NCBI GenBank assembly: GCA_017983695.1
Contig: JAGOAX010000001.1
Coordinates: forward strand, 478,160-542,159
Reading direction: 5' to 3'
DNA from: Ferruginibacter sp.
GTDB lineage: Bacteria; Bacteroidota; Bacteroidia; Chitinophagales; Chitinophagaceae
DNA: 64,000 nucleotides
A program made the position numbers and the translations under genes. The notes beneath the pieces were generated by a model. That model made no database searches and had not been told where the DNA came from. It saw only the letters and a list, made by a program, of their open reading frames with translations. Within the stretch, counting starts at the first letter, position 1. Each line of letters opens with the position of its first letter. Below, piece by piece: positions 40,583 to 48,890 of this stretch.

Positions 40583-42046
40583 ATGAAAGTAAAATTTTTG
40601 CAACAGTTAAAATCAATCATACTTGCTGCAGTTGTAATGCTGACAGGTATAAATATAAATGCACAAAAAAAATTAGTTCCTGTTTCGCAATCTTCACTAA
40701 CAGGTATTGCGTTACCGGCAGGCAGTAAACAGGATAGCAGGTTTTTAATGGAACTGTCTGGCAAAGCGCTTTTAGAAATGGAAACTAAAAAAGCGAATAC
40801 TACTGTTACAAAAACAGAGGTGTTTTATTTACCAGCAACAGCTGCCGGTGCTGACCCTGATTCAATTGTACAGCAACTTACGGCTTTGGGCTGGAGTATT
40901 ATTCCAATACAGGGTGATGATAAATTTGTATGGCTGCAAAAAGATAACCGCTATATCATTACTTATTTTTCATTAAACAAAAAAGATAACGACCTGTATT
41001 TTGGCGAAGTTGCCAATGCCCCGGCAAATAGTACAAATGGAAATAACAACACCGTTCAAAACACCAATAACAACAGCCAGCAGAATACACAGCAAACCGA
41101 TCCGCAGCAAAACAATTCACAACAGTCCGATCCTCAACAAAACGGACAACAACAGTCCTATCCACAACAGGCGGCAGTACAAAATGTTTCAAACACAATA
41201 GCCAAACAGGATGGCTTTGCATTTACCACAACAAATTTTGATGATGGCTGGACAAGTGTTTTTCAGGAGGATTGGGTGGAAGTAACAAAAGGAAATATTA
41301 AAGTGTTGTTGCATTATCCAAAAGAGGGCACTATTTTCCCGGCAGACCCAGATCCTCTTACTACTGCTGCATGGAATATTTTAGTGGCACCACGTTACAG
41401 CAATTTAAAGAATTATAAAACTGCTTATATCACCACTTATAACCGGCCTTATTTAGGGATGGGATACGCAACAGAAAACAGTAGTGGCAAAGAAGTGTTT
41501 GTTGTATTATTCCGGCAGGGAGAGACCGGCTGGCTGGAATTTGTTGCGCCGGATAAATATAGTTTTATCCAGCAATATAAATTTGACCCGGAAACCATCC
41601 GCTGGGATAGTGAGAGCGACCTGATGAAACCGCTTGCAAACATGACGGGGTATAACAAATTTGCTGTTGCTGCGGCTGACTTTAAAGGAAAATGGAGCAG
41701 CGATTTTACCGGCATACAGCAGCTTTACAATGTTTATACCGGCAACTATGCCGGTATGCAGATGAACCAGTCGAACGAGGATTTTATTTTTGGTAACGAC
41801 GGAGCCTACAGCTGGAAACTGCTGGTGGTAAATGGCATGGCAGGCAATGCAAAATTTACCGAAGTAAAATCATCCGGCAAATTCACTGTAGTCAATAACT
41901 GGCAGATTCACTGTTCAAAAATAGAAAGCGGCCCTAAAACCTATAACGCATTCTGGTCCTGCATAAAAGGAGCAAGGATATTGCACCTGCAGGATGCTGA
42001 CTACCCCGGATCGGGAATGTATACACGGTATGGATTAGCAAAATAA
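40583..42046 (+). CDS. Secreted tandem paralogue B with Gln/Asn-rich linker
   Basis: This 487-residue paralogue of the preceding gene has the same order: signal peptide (NINAQKK), N-domain differing from A at about seven of 120 residues, Gln/Asn/Ser-rich linker (about 50 residues) and a C-domain. Only about half of the C-domain positions agree, apart from shared blocks such as KQDGFAFTTTNFDDGW, AWNILVAPRY and YNAF.SCIKGARIL. The contrast suggests recent duplication or gene conversion of the front half with divergence of the back half. No enzymatic motif seen. Confidence 0.75.
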   Translation: MKVKFLQQLKSIILAAVVMLTGININAQKKLVPVSQSSLTGIALPAGSKQDSRFLMELSGKALLEMETKKANTTVTKTEVFYLPATAAGADPDSIVQQLTALGWSIIPIQGDDKFVWLQKDNRYIITYFSLNKKDNDLYFGEVANAPANSTNGNNNTVQNTNNNSQQNTQQTDPQQNNSQQSDPQQNGQQQSYPQQAAVQNVSNTIAKQDGFAFTTTNFDDGWTSVFQEDWVEVTKGNIKVLLHYPKEGTIFPADPDPLTTAAWNILVAPRYSNLKNYKTAYITTYNRPYLGMGYATENSSGKEVFVVLFRQGETGWLEFVAPDKYSFIQQYKFDPETIRWDSESDLMKPLANMTGYNKFAVAAADFKGKWSSDFTGIQQLYNVYTGNYAGMQMNQSNEDFIFGNDGAYSWKLLVVNGMAGNAKFTEVKSSGKFTVVNNWQIHCSKIESGPKTYNAFWSCIKGARILHLQDADYPGSGMYTRYGLAK

Positions 42047-42263
42047 GTCATTCACTTAAAAATATAATCATGCGATACATTCCAATGCGGCCTGTATTTT
42101 AAACAGGCAAACAAAGCTGATCACATTTTTTTATTATAAGATATACCAGCCGGTACAGAAATATGTATTAACTACGCCTAAGGGCAGGGAGAGAAATTTA
42201 AGAATGGTTTGAAAGCAGAAACATACAGTACAAAGCTGTATAATTTTACAGCACCTAATTGGT

Positions 42264-43715
42264 TTACATTTTCCTAATCTTCCCCGGCGATTTTTCATAC
42301 AACCGTTCTTCACTAAACACTAAATTTCCAATACGTTCAAATGTAAATGTTTGCACAGGCTCATAAGCACCATCAGCATAAGCCGGGTTTTTAAGTACAA
42401 AAGCTTCTCCATTGTTTTTACCAGTGAGATTTGGTAACCCTATAGGTGAATTAGAATTTTTATTTCGTATCGTCCACCCTGCCTGCGAGCCTTCGTTCTC
42501 TTTTTTATATACCAGTTGCCATTTTACATTATCCTGGTTTGCATAATCCCATTGAATAATAGCAGTACCATCATTTTTTAATTGACCCGCTGCATTAATG
42601 TATTTACCACTGTGTGCTGCACTGATAACATAAATACCCTCGGCAATTATTTTTACATAAAATTTATGGTTGGGTTGATCTACAAAATCCCATTGTACCA
42701 ATCTTGCACCATTATCTTTACTAATACCTTCAATGGCAAGATACTTACCAGTTTGATTTACTTTTATTTTATACAAGCCATTTTCTACAGGAGTTGCACT
42801 AATTGCAGTAAGTTTACTAACACTGGTTGATTTAATTACATTCTGATTTTCGACTTTTCTCATCATAAAATCTTTGTAGTCCGTTCGTGGTAATACAGCA
42901 TTGTAAAAGTAGCTGCTATTTATACCTTCAATATCTTTACCGCTTAAGTTAGATCCTCCTAAAACACAATCAGAAATCTGGTTGCCATTTTTACAACGGA
43001 TAGTCTGATCGCTCTTCTTTATTGCAAACGCATTTGCCTCATAATGCATCACAGAAGTGTAATCATAAGCTGTGGTAAGCACACCTGGTTCTATTTGAAA
43101 AGCATACCTCCAAACAGCAATAGCCTTTGATGTATCTATCACTACATAAGTATCCCTGTCGTAGCGGTTTTGCTCATGATAAAAACCAAAGCTGTGCATC
43201 ATTTCGTGAAGAAAAGTAGAAAGGTCGGATCGATTGGTTATCCAAATAACCTGCTCACCTCCCACCCTTCCTATCGGCGATAGACCACCATAAGTTGTAT
43301 CCGGAGAAAATTTAATATTGATAAAATCTTTCTGGCCATTGTAATCTACCAGTCGTAAATTGGTTTGAGTGTTGAAAATGCTAATGGCCCTTAAGGCAAG
43401 TTGCCGAAGATTTTCTTTATTAAAAAAGGTACTATTTGTGGTAAGACTTGCATCCAGTTTAATGGCAATTTCTCCTTTGGGCCAGATGTATCTGTCTTTA
43501 TCATTGTTTTGATACAGCATTGTTTTTTGCAGTGTGTTACCAACAATAATATCGCTGTTTAACACATAGTCGGTGCCTATCTGTTTTACAAAATATGATT
43601 TTGCTTCGCCACTCATTGGCAGTTGAAATGTTTTTTGCAGATACTCATTTTGCGTATGAGCAGTAACCATTAAAAAAAGGATAGCAAAAATGGATAAAGT
43701 TAATGGTTTGATCAT
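42264..43715 (-). CDS. Secreted astacin-family zinc protease with ricin-type lectin tail
   Basis: The 483-residue product has a signal peptide (MIKPLTLSIFAILFLMVTAH) and an astacin catalytic domain. The signature H-E-x-x-H-x-x-G-F-x-H-E-x-x-R-x-D-R-D lies at about 170-188 (HEMMHSFGFYHEQNRYDRD) and the Met-turn SVMHY at 221-225. A ricin-type beta-trefoil follows (about 300-440; GKYLAIEG, ARLVQWD, GKYINAAG, AIIQWDYANQDNVKWQL). It should cut protein substrates outside the cell, with the lectin part holding glycans. The ATG at 43715 begins the signal peptide. It is last in a tight three-gene operon. Confidence 0.93.
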   Translation of the reverse strand: MIKPLTLSIFAILFLMVTAHTQNEYLQKTFQLPMSGEAKSYFVKQIGTDYVLNSDIIVGNTLQKTMLYQNNDKDRYIWPKGEIAIKLDASLTTNSTFFNKENLRQLALRAISIFNTQTNLRLVDYNGQKDFINIKFSPDTTYGGLSPIGRVGGEQVIWITNRSDLSTFLHEMMHSFGFYHEQNRYDRDTYVVIDTSKAIAVWRYAFQIEPGVLTTAYDYTSVMHYEANAFAIKKSDQTIRCKNGNQISDCVLGGSNLSGKDIEGINSSYFYNAVLPRTDYKDFMMRKVENQNVIKSTSVSKLTAISATPVENGLYKIKVNQTGKYLAIEGISKDNGARLVQWDFVDQPNHKFYVKIIAEGIYVISAAHSGKYINAAGQLKNDGTAIIQWDYANQDNVKWQLVYKKENEGSQAGWTIRNKNSNSPIGLPNLTGKNNGEAFVLKNPAYADGAYEPVQTFTFERIGNLVFSEERLYEKSPGKIRKM

Positions 43716-43716
43716 T

Positions 43717-45348
43717 TTATTTTCTTTCTTTAGTGATTGTAAAATATACATCCAGCCAGTTATCGCTCCCATCTTCATCCTGCAGGTTTACATGCACATT
43801 ACAACTGGCCGGGATTGCTGAAATAGAAAACGTTTGGCTGTTACTGAATTGCCCTGCTTTTATCGTGCTTTTTAAACAGTCGTTAAATGAATATTTTAGC
43901 TGATAAAAATCATCGCTTCCTCCGGCTACATAAGGTGAGTAACTAACATCTCTTCGTTCATCAGGATTGTTATAAGATGCTTCCCCTGCGCCAAACTGTG
44001 TAAATAGTGCAGCTACATCAGCATCGTTTTCATTAATACCATAGGTAATGCGTATTGTTGAACCGGCAAGTTCATCTGCATTCATTTTAAATTTCAATTC
44101 TCCTCCAGGATACACGGTGCGTTGTTTATCCATGTCTATTGATTGTTTTTCTCCAACCGAAAAAAGTGAGTTGCCATTGCTTAAATAATACCTGCTATAA
44201 CTATCGCCTTTTTTATTCAATACATCTACACGTATCTCACCAAACATATTCAAATCGCCACCATGCGGTACTGCCAGTTTTAAATTTTTAATTGTGATGT
44301 AGTCGGTAAACTTGTTGATTCTGGCAGGCTGCAGTGTAAATGTTTGTATGCCGGATGCTGAAATTATTAATGGCGTACCATTTGCAGCATTGTTTGCACC
44401 GGCAGATAATTGCAAACTTTTTTCTGTTGCAACACTTACTATGCTTACTCCATTTTTAACATTGTAAAATTTCCATTGCTGGTTATTGCTGTTTAAATTA
44501 TCCCATTGCTGTACTTGTGTACCATCCTCGGTTCTTTTATCCACCACATCCAATACTTTTTGGCTATGCACTGCTGCTATACTATAGTTTCCATTGTCCA
44601 TTCGTCTTACATCAAACAAATGATTGTTATTTGCCATCATGTCCCATTGTATCAAACGCATGCCGTTACTTTCATCCTCTAAACCGGCAATGGCTAAATA
44701 TTTTCCACTCTCATTAACACGGATTTTATAAATACCATCGTGTACATCCATCAAAATTTTAGAAGTAGTGGCAGCTTTATTGCTGTTAGATGCGGTAACT
44801 CTACCGGGCGCCTTTAATTTATTGCCTTCAATCTGATCGGTTTCATTCTTTTTAAAATCAAGTACCATTGCTGGCATCACAGGGTCATCGTTCAGCATTA
44901 AATAAGCACCATTAACGGGAGTAGCGGAAGAGTTCCAGTGCTGAAGAATTACTTTTTGGTTGTTTTGAAAACAACTCATTACCCAGCCCTTTCCATTTTT
45001 ATCACGAACAATATTCCATTTTTGATTATCCTGGTTTACCCAATCCCATTGCAATAATTTAGCACCCCTTGTGGGAGGATTACCATCTGTACTAAGGTAT
45101 TTACCACTATGCGATGCCTTGATGGAATAAATATTATTGCCGAGATTTTTAAGTATAAATTTAAAATGAGCTTTATATTCATTATCCCACTGAATAATCC
45201 ATGCACCGTTATCGGTGGCAGCACCTGCAACTGCAAGGTATTTTCCTGTCTGGTTAATTTTAATAAAGTACTCCCCATCTGCCAATGATTGTGCAGCTAA
45301 CGAAACAGACAATAAAATACCTGCAATAAAAACCGCTATTCTATTCAT
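43717..45348 (-). CDS. Secreted protein with two ricin-type lectin domains
   Basis: This 543-residue protein has a signal peptide ending in LAAQS. Two ricin-like trefoils follow (about 25-155 and 200-340), each with GKYLAVAG, WIIQWD, SGKYLSTDG or QKVLDVVD turns and Q-W repeats. A C-terminal beta domain follows (about 345-543) with IKNLKLAVPHGG, VYPGGELKFKMN and a conserved SCNVHVNLQDEDGSDNW. No catalytic motif is visible. It ends one base before the astacin start and overlaps the lipoprotein gene by 8 nt, so the three are co-translated. A carbohydrate-binding partner of the astacin is the natural reading (inference). Confidence 0.88.
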   Translation of the reverse strand: MNRIAVFIAGILLSVSLAAQSLADGEYFIKINQTGKYLAVAGAATDNGAWIIQWDNEYKAHFKFILKNLGNNIYSIKASHSGKYLSTDGNPPTRGAKLLQWDWVNQDNQKWNIVRDKNGKGWVMSCFQNNQKVILQHWNSSATPVNGAYLMLNDDPVMPAMVLDFKKNETDQIEGNKLKAPGRVTASNSNKAATTSKILMDVHDGIYKIRVNESGKYLAIAGLEDESNGMRLIQWDMMANNNHLFDVRRMDNGNYSIAAVHSQKVLDVVDKRTEDGTQVQQWDNLNSNNQQWKFYNVKNGVSIVSVATEKSLQLSAGANNAANGTPLIISASGIQTFTLQPARINKFTDYITIKNLKLAVPHGGDLNMFGEIRVDVLNKKGDSYSRYYLSNGNSLFSVGEKQSIDMDKQRTVYPGGELKFKMNADELAGSTIRITYGINENDADVAALFTQFGAGEASYNNPDERRDVSYSPYVAGGSDDFYQLKYSFNDCLKSTIKAGQFSNSQTFSISAIPASCNVHVNLQDEDGSDNWLDVYFTITKERK

Positions 45349-45862
45349 AATAATAAAATTTTCCGTCGGTAATTTTTATACTGTCGCCGGCATTACCAGT
45401 TAATGTACCTTCAAATGTAGCTTCCAGCGTTGCAGGGTTTTGGCTTGCCTTTGTAACATTTACATGAAAAGAAAAACCGAGTACGCTACCATAGAGATAA
45501 TTCTCAGTACTTAAATTGCCCAGTTGTACCACATTTAAATCCTTATTACCGCTTACCAAATCGTAAGTACCTATTCCATTGGTATTGTACAGGTTGATAT
45601 TAAAAGATTGTTCTGTTTTATCATTTGGACCTTTACTACCAGAAATAATTATGGCATTGTTGTAACCCTTTGGATGAAAAGCGCCGAAAATTTCACTATC
45701 TGCTTTCCACTCTTTTCCATTAATTTTCATGGATAAATAATTGACGGCTATGCTTTTTTCTTCTGCTACCGTAATAGGCTCAGCGGCATTTTGGGTAGCG
45801 GTACTATTACAGGAAAAAAGTAAGACTACACCATAAAGTAGTAATAAAAAATGCTTGTTCAT
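45341..45862 (-). CDS. Small lipoprotein, first gene of the astacin/lectin operon
   Basis: This 173-residue lipoprotein has lipobox LFSC (Cys18). The mature part carries a beta-sandwich-like pattern found in many Bacteroidota hypothetical lipoproteins: MKINGKEWKADSE, AIIISGSKGPN, SFNINLYNTNGIGTY and GTLTGNAGDSIKITDGKFYY. I do not recognise a specific function. Its gene overlaps the lectin gene by 8 nt and is the first of the operon reading toward the protease, so it may anchor or help the secreted pair. Confidence 0.75.
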   Translation of the reverse strand: MNKHFLLLLYGVVLLFSCNSTATQNAAEPITVAEEKSIAVNYLSMKINGKEWKADSEIFGAFHPKGYNNAIIISGSKGPNDKTEQSFNINLYNTNGIGTYDLVSGNKDLNVVQLGNLSTENYLYGSVLGFSFHVNVTKASQNPATLEATFEGTLTGNAGDSIKITDGKFYYYE

Positions 45863-45906
45863 ATACTAAGTGTTGCTTTAGCAACATATTTTTTATGTTA
45901 TTGATA

Positions 45907-46323
45907 TTATAATTTTTGGTAGGTAATAGTTCCCTGCCCTTCTGCTCCCACCCAGGTCATTTTATTGCCACTTATAGTAAATGTATAAACTTGCCCAACA
46001 GAGGGTGCTTTTTTGTTGCCAATCGTTATTACATTTCCCTTCACATTCCATACTTCTTCGGAGTGCAATTTTTCCTGAATTTTCTTATACCTATCCTCAC
46101 AACCACTTGCTGCAGCATTAAGGCGATATGTACCATCAGTATTTATTTCGTAAAAAACTTTTGCAACACAGGGCCTTTGTTGTAAAAGTGCTTTGTGGCT
46201 GTCAAATTTTTTTCCCTCAAATTCGCTGACATGCGAAACCACTTTCCACTTACCTACCGGGCTTTGTGCCGTACAAATATTTATTGCCAGCATTGCAACT
46301 AAAAAAAAGATTATTTTTTTCAT
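45907..46323 (-). CDS. Small secreted lipocalin-like protein
   Basis: This 138-residue protein has a signal peptide ending in CTAQS and a single domain opening with VGKWKVVSH. Strands such as FYEINTDGTYRLNAA, EVWNVKGNVITIGNKK and YTFTISGNKMTWVG follow. This is the order of lipocalin-like / DUF-type beta barrels in Bacteroidota. Two Cys (around 52 and 75) could form a disulfide. Function unknown. It may precede the 45862 operon in the same transcript (44-nt gap). Confidence 0.72.
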   Translation of the reverse strand: MKKIIFFLVAMLAINICTAQSPVGKWKVVSHVSEFEGKKFDSHKALLQQRPCVAKVFYEINTDGTYRLNAAASGCEDRYKKIQEKLHSEEVWNVKGNVITIGNKKAPSVGQVYTFTISGNKMTWVGAEGQGTITYQKL

Positions 46324-46384
46324 GAGTGATTTTTATTTGTTGTAACTATTTTATTGATTTTAATACAAGTCAAGCCACTGTATT

Positions 46385-47029
46385 TTACCACAACCCATAT
46401 TTATCCATGATGGGTTTTCTTTTTTCAGGAAAGCCCACCAGCCCAAATTTTTTATGCAACGCATGCATTTGTTTTGCTATGGAGGCATCTGCCATTGTTA
46501 ATTTATTTTTCTGCATCCCGGGAATTATTTTATGAAACAGCTCTTCCAGATAATCTTCAAAGTTTTGATTGAAGTACATATCAATACCCCGGAAAGGTTT
46601 ATCAGTATTATTAAAGAAAGTATGCACCATTCCTCTTGGCCTAAAGTGCCAGCCACCGGCAGGAATTTCATAAATGGTATCTTCCACCATAACGGTGGCT
46701 GTACCCTCCAGCACATACATCAGCTCATCCAGCGATTTATGATAATGTGGTTCGGGGCCCATTTTTTTTGCAGCTACAGCAAACTCCACACAACTATATT
46801 GCATGTTGGTTTGCGAACTTCTTACCCAGGTACGTATGTCTAACCCGCCGGGGCCTGGTTGTAAAGCCTCCATGGGTGAAAGCATAAACGGAGATAAATT
46901 TTTATTTTCAGTTTCACCTCTGCTTTTAGTTTCTGCAAAAGATGGCAATGAAAAAAAGCTTACCCCTGCTGTAGCCATCAATATTTGCTGGATGGCATTG
47001 CGCCTGCTATTGTTTTGCTTATTATTCAT
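46385..47029 (-). CDS. Exported cupin-domain protein with Tat-like signal
   Basis: This 214-residue protein begins with a twin-arginine-type signal (NSRRNAIQQILMATAGVSFF) ending near SFAET. One cupin domain follows, with EPHYHKSLDELMYVLEG (metal His and Glu) and FRPRGMVHTFFN (last His). A helical C-terminal tail of about 60 residues follows the domain. A Tat signal is consistent with folding around a metal before export. The enzymatic reaction is unknown. It is flanked by unrelated small secreted genes on the same strand. Confidence 0.82.
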   Translation of the reverse strand: MNNKQNNSRRNAIQQILMATAGVSFFSLPSFAETKSRGETENKNLSPFMLSPMEALQPGPGGLDIRTWVRSSQTNMQYSCVEFAVAAKKMGPEPHYHKSLDELMYVLEGTATVMVEDTIYEIPAGGWHFRPRGMVHTFFNNTDKPFRGIDMYFNQNFEDYLEELFHKIIPGMQKNKLTMADASIAKQMHALHKKFGLVGFPEKRKPIMDKYGLW

Positions 47030-47114
47030 CTGTGCTTTTTTAATATTTTATTTAACAAACTTATTATTAACCCGAATTAGGTTAGTGGTATAAAAACGAC
47101 ATTTATCCTTATCC

Positions 47115-48017
47115 TTACTTTTTGCCCCAGCCATCAGGCCATTTGCAAAAACTATTAAGGCTGTAATTTTTTACTTGCCATCGGATGTAATACACCGGTG
47201 CGTAGCTCAGGTAATCTTTTCGTTCTTCCATTTCTGTAACCACATAATATTTCCAGTTGGTCCAGTCGAAATAAAAATATTTTCTAAAATACCTGCTTGG
47301 AGAATTGATCCTTTCAAAATCTACATACGCCGTTTGATCAATAGAGGCCCAGTTAATGGCATTAGCGCCAACAAACAATGTATCCAGCAACCTTAATCCG
47401 CCACCGGCAATATTATCGGTATACACGCCATCTTTAAAATAATAGGTAACATCCCTGTATGTCCTGCTGTAAGGTGTATAGCCCGCCTGCGGATAATAAA
47501 TGGTACTGTAAAAATTATTACCATTAGGTTTTACACCAGCTTTTGCCGCGGCATAAACAGGGTCATTTAATTTGCGGTATAAATTAGTGCTTGTAGCCAG
47601 TGGGGCATATATCCATGGATCTGGCGAGTTATAGGTAACTGCACTTTTTGCATCGGTAATAATATTTCTGGTGCTGCCAAATGCAGCCGTTTTAATTTGT
47701 GCAGGCCAGTTTAATGCAAGACTGTCAATAGGCCTGGGCATTTGCAATACATCGCAGCTATCACCAAACTCTAACCCGTTTTTTTGTAACGACACTATAA
47801 AATATTTTTTATCCTTATTAGTATCATAATCCAAATCAAAAATTGCAAACTGCCCGTTGAGTGATGCACCGGCCGGTTGATGCTGGCAAACAAAATTGGG
47901 ATGATTAACGCCGCCAATAACTGGTGCAGGGCTTGTTACTGCATCTTTTTTACAACTGGTAAATAACAGGATACCTGAAAGTAAAAACAAGGTTAAGGAA
48001 TAATTATTTTTTTTCAT
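47115..48017 (-). CDS. Lipoprotein of unknown function
   Basis: This 300-residue lipoprotein has lipobox FTSC (Cys22) followed by KKDA. The mature part is rich in Tyr, Asn and Trp with no recognised family. Visible blocks include GGVNHPNFVCQHQPAGAS, YFKDGVYTDNIAGGG and NWKYYVVTEMEERKDYLSYAPVYYIRWQ-like aromatic stretches (shortened). Three or four Cys suggest disulfides. It is divergent from the LytTR system at 48174, but a regulatory link is only positional. Confidence 0.7.
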   Translation of the reverse strand: MKKNNYSLTLFLLSGILLFTSCKKDAVTSPAPVIGGVNHPNFVCQHQPAGASLNGQFAIFDLDYDTNKDKKYFIVSLQKNGLEFGDSCDVLQMPRPIDSLALNWPAQIKTAAFGSTRNIITDAKSAVTYNSPDPWIYAPLATSTNLYRKLNDPVYAAAKAGVKPNGNNFYSTIYYPQAGYTPYSRTYRDVTYYFKDGVYTDNIAGGGLRLLDTLFVGANAINWASIDQTAYVDFERINSPSRYFRKYFYFDWTNWKYYVVTEMEERKDYLSYAPVYYIRWQVKNYSLNSFCKWPDGWGKK

Positions 48018-48136
48018 TTTGTAAGATGGATGTTTTTATTTCCGCAACAAACGTACAGCCATATCTCAACCGATAAAAGCTCCAATCGCTTAACTGCAAA
48101 ACAAATAGCTGAACAACATATCTGCACTTAATGAAG

Positions 48137-48144
48137 TATATTTG
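48137..48144 (+). promoter_or_regulatory. -7 box of the LytTR two-component operon
   Basis: TATATTTG matches TAnnTTTG exactly, 29 nt before the GTG start at 48174. The -33 TTG is not evident. Confidence 0.5.
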
Positions 48145-48173
48145 AAATAGAATCTTAAACATAACCTGATACT

Positions 48174-48890
48174 GTGATAACAAAAAAAATCACTTGCATG
48201 GTGGTAGATGACGATGATATCGACCGCCTTACCACCTTATCGTTTTTAAGCGACTATCCTTTTATGGAAGTGATTGGCGCATTTGATTCGCCTGTAGCAG
48301 CATTGGCAGCAGCACAACAGCAATTACCGGATGTATTATTCTTAGATATTGATATGCCCCAAATGAGCGGACTGGAGCTGAGAAAACAATTGCTGCATGT
48401 ACCGGCCTGCATCTTCATCACTTCCTATCCGGATTATGCAGTGGAAAGTTTTGAAATGGCAGCATTAGATTTTTTAGTAAAACCTTTTACAGCAGAACGA
48501 TTTTTAAAAACTATGAACAGGCTGGAACAATTTGCCGACATTCATCATAAAGCCAGTTTACTTAGCCACAACCTGGGTGCCGATACTATATTTATAAAAG
48601 ATGGATACGACCAGGTAAAACTGCAACTGCATGAAATAATTTATTTAGAAGCATTGAAAGATTATACGGGCATTATTACTGCCGACAGGAAATACGCAGT
48701 TCTATCGCCATTAGGCAACCTGATAAAAGAAAAGGCCTTTGGTAGTTTTATCCGCATCCACCGCAGTTATGCAATACAAAAACATTTTATTAAAAAAATA
48801 AGTTCGGGAGAAGTTATGGTGAACGATATTGTGTTGCCCGTGGGAAGAAGTTTTAAAGATGCATTAAAGGGATTAACAGTTAATTTATGA
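48174..48890 (+). CDS. LytTR-family response regulator (system 2)
   Basis: This 238-residue regulator starts at GTG (48174), giving MITKKITCMVVDDDD; an ATG eight codons later would cut into strand 1. The receiver has VDDDD, phospho-acceptor D58 (LFLDID), FITSYPD and LVKPF. A LytTR DNA-binding domain follows (about 140-238; IFIKDGYDQVKLQLHEIIYLEA, FIRIHRSYAIQKHFI). It overlaps the HisKA kinase gene by 4 nt (ATGA), so the pair is coupled. Confidence 0.95.
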   Translation: MITKKITCMVVDDDDIDRLTTLSFLSDYPFMEVIGAFDSPVAALAAAQQQLPDVLFLDIDMPQMSGLELRKQLLHVPACIFITSYPDYAVESFEMAALDFLVKPFTAERFLKTMNRLEQFADIHHKASLLSHNLGADTIFIKDGYDQVKLQLHEIIYLEALKDYTGIITADRKYAVLSPLGNLIKEKAFGSFIRIHRSYAIQKHFIKKISSGEVMVNDIVLPVGRSFKDALKGLTVNL

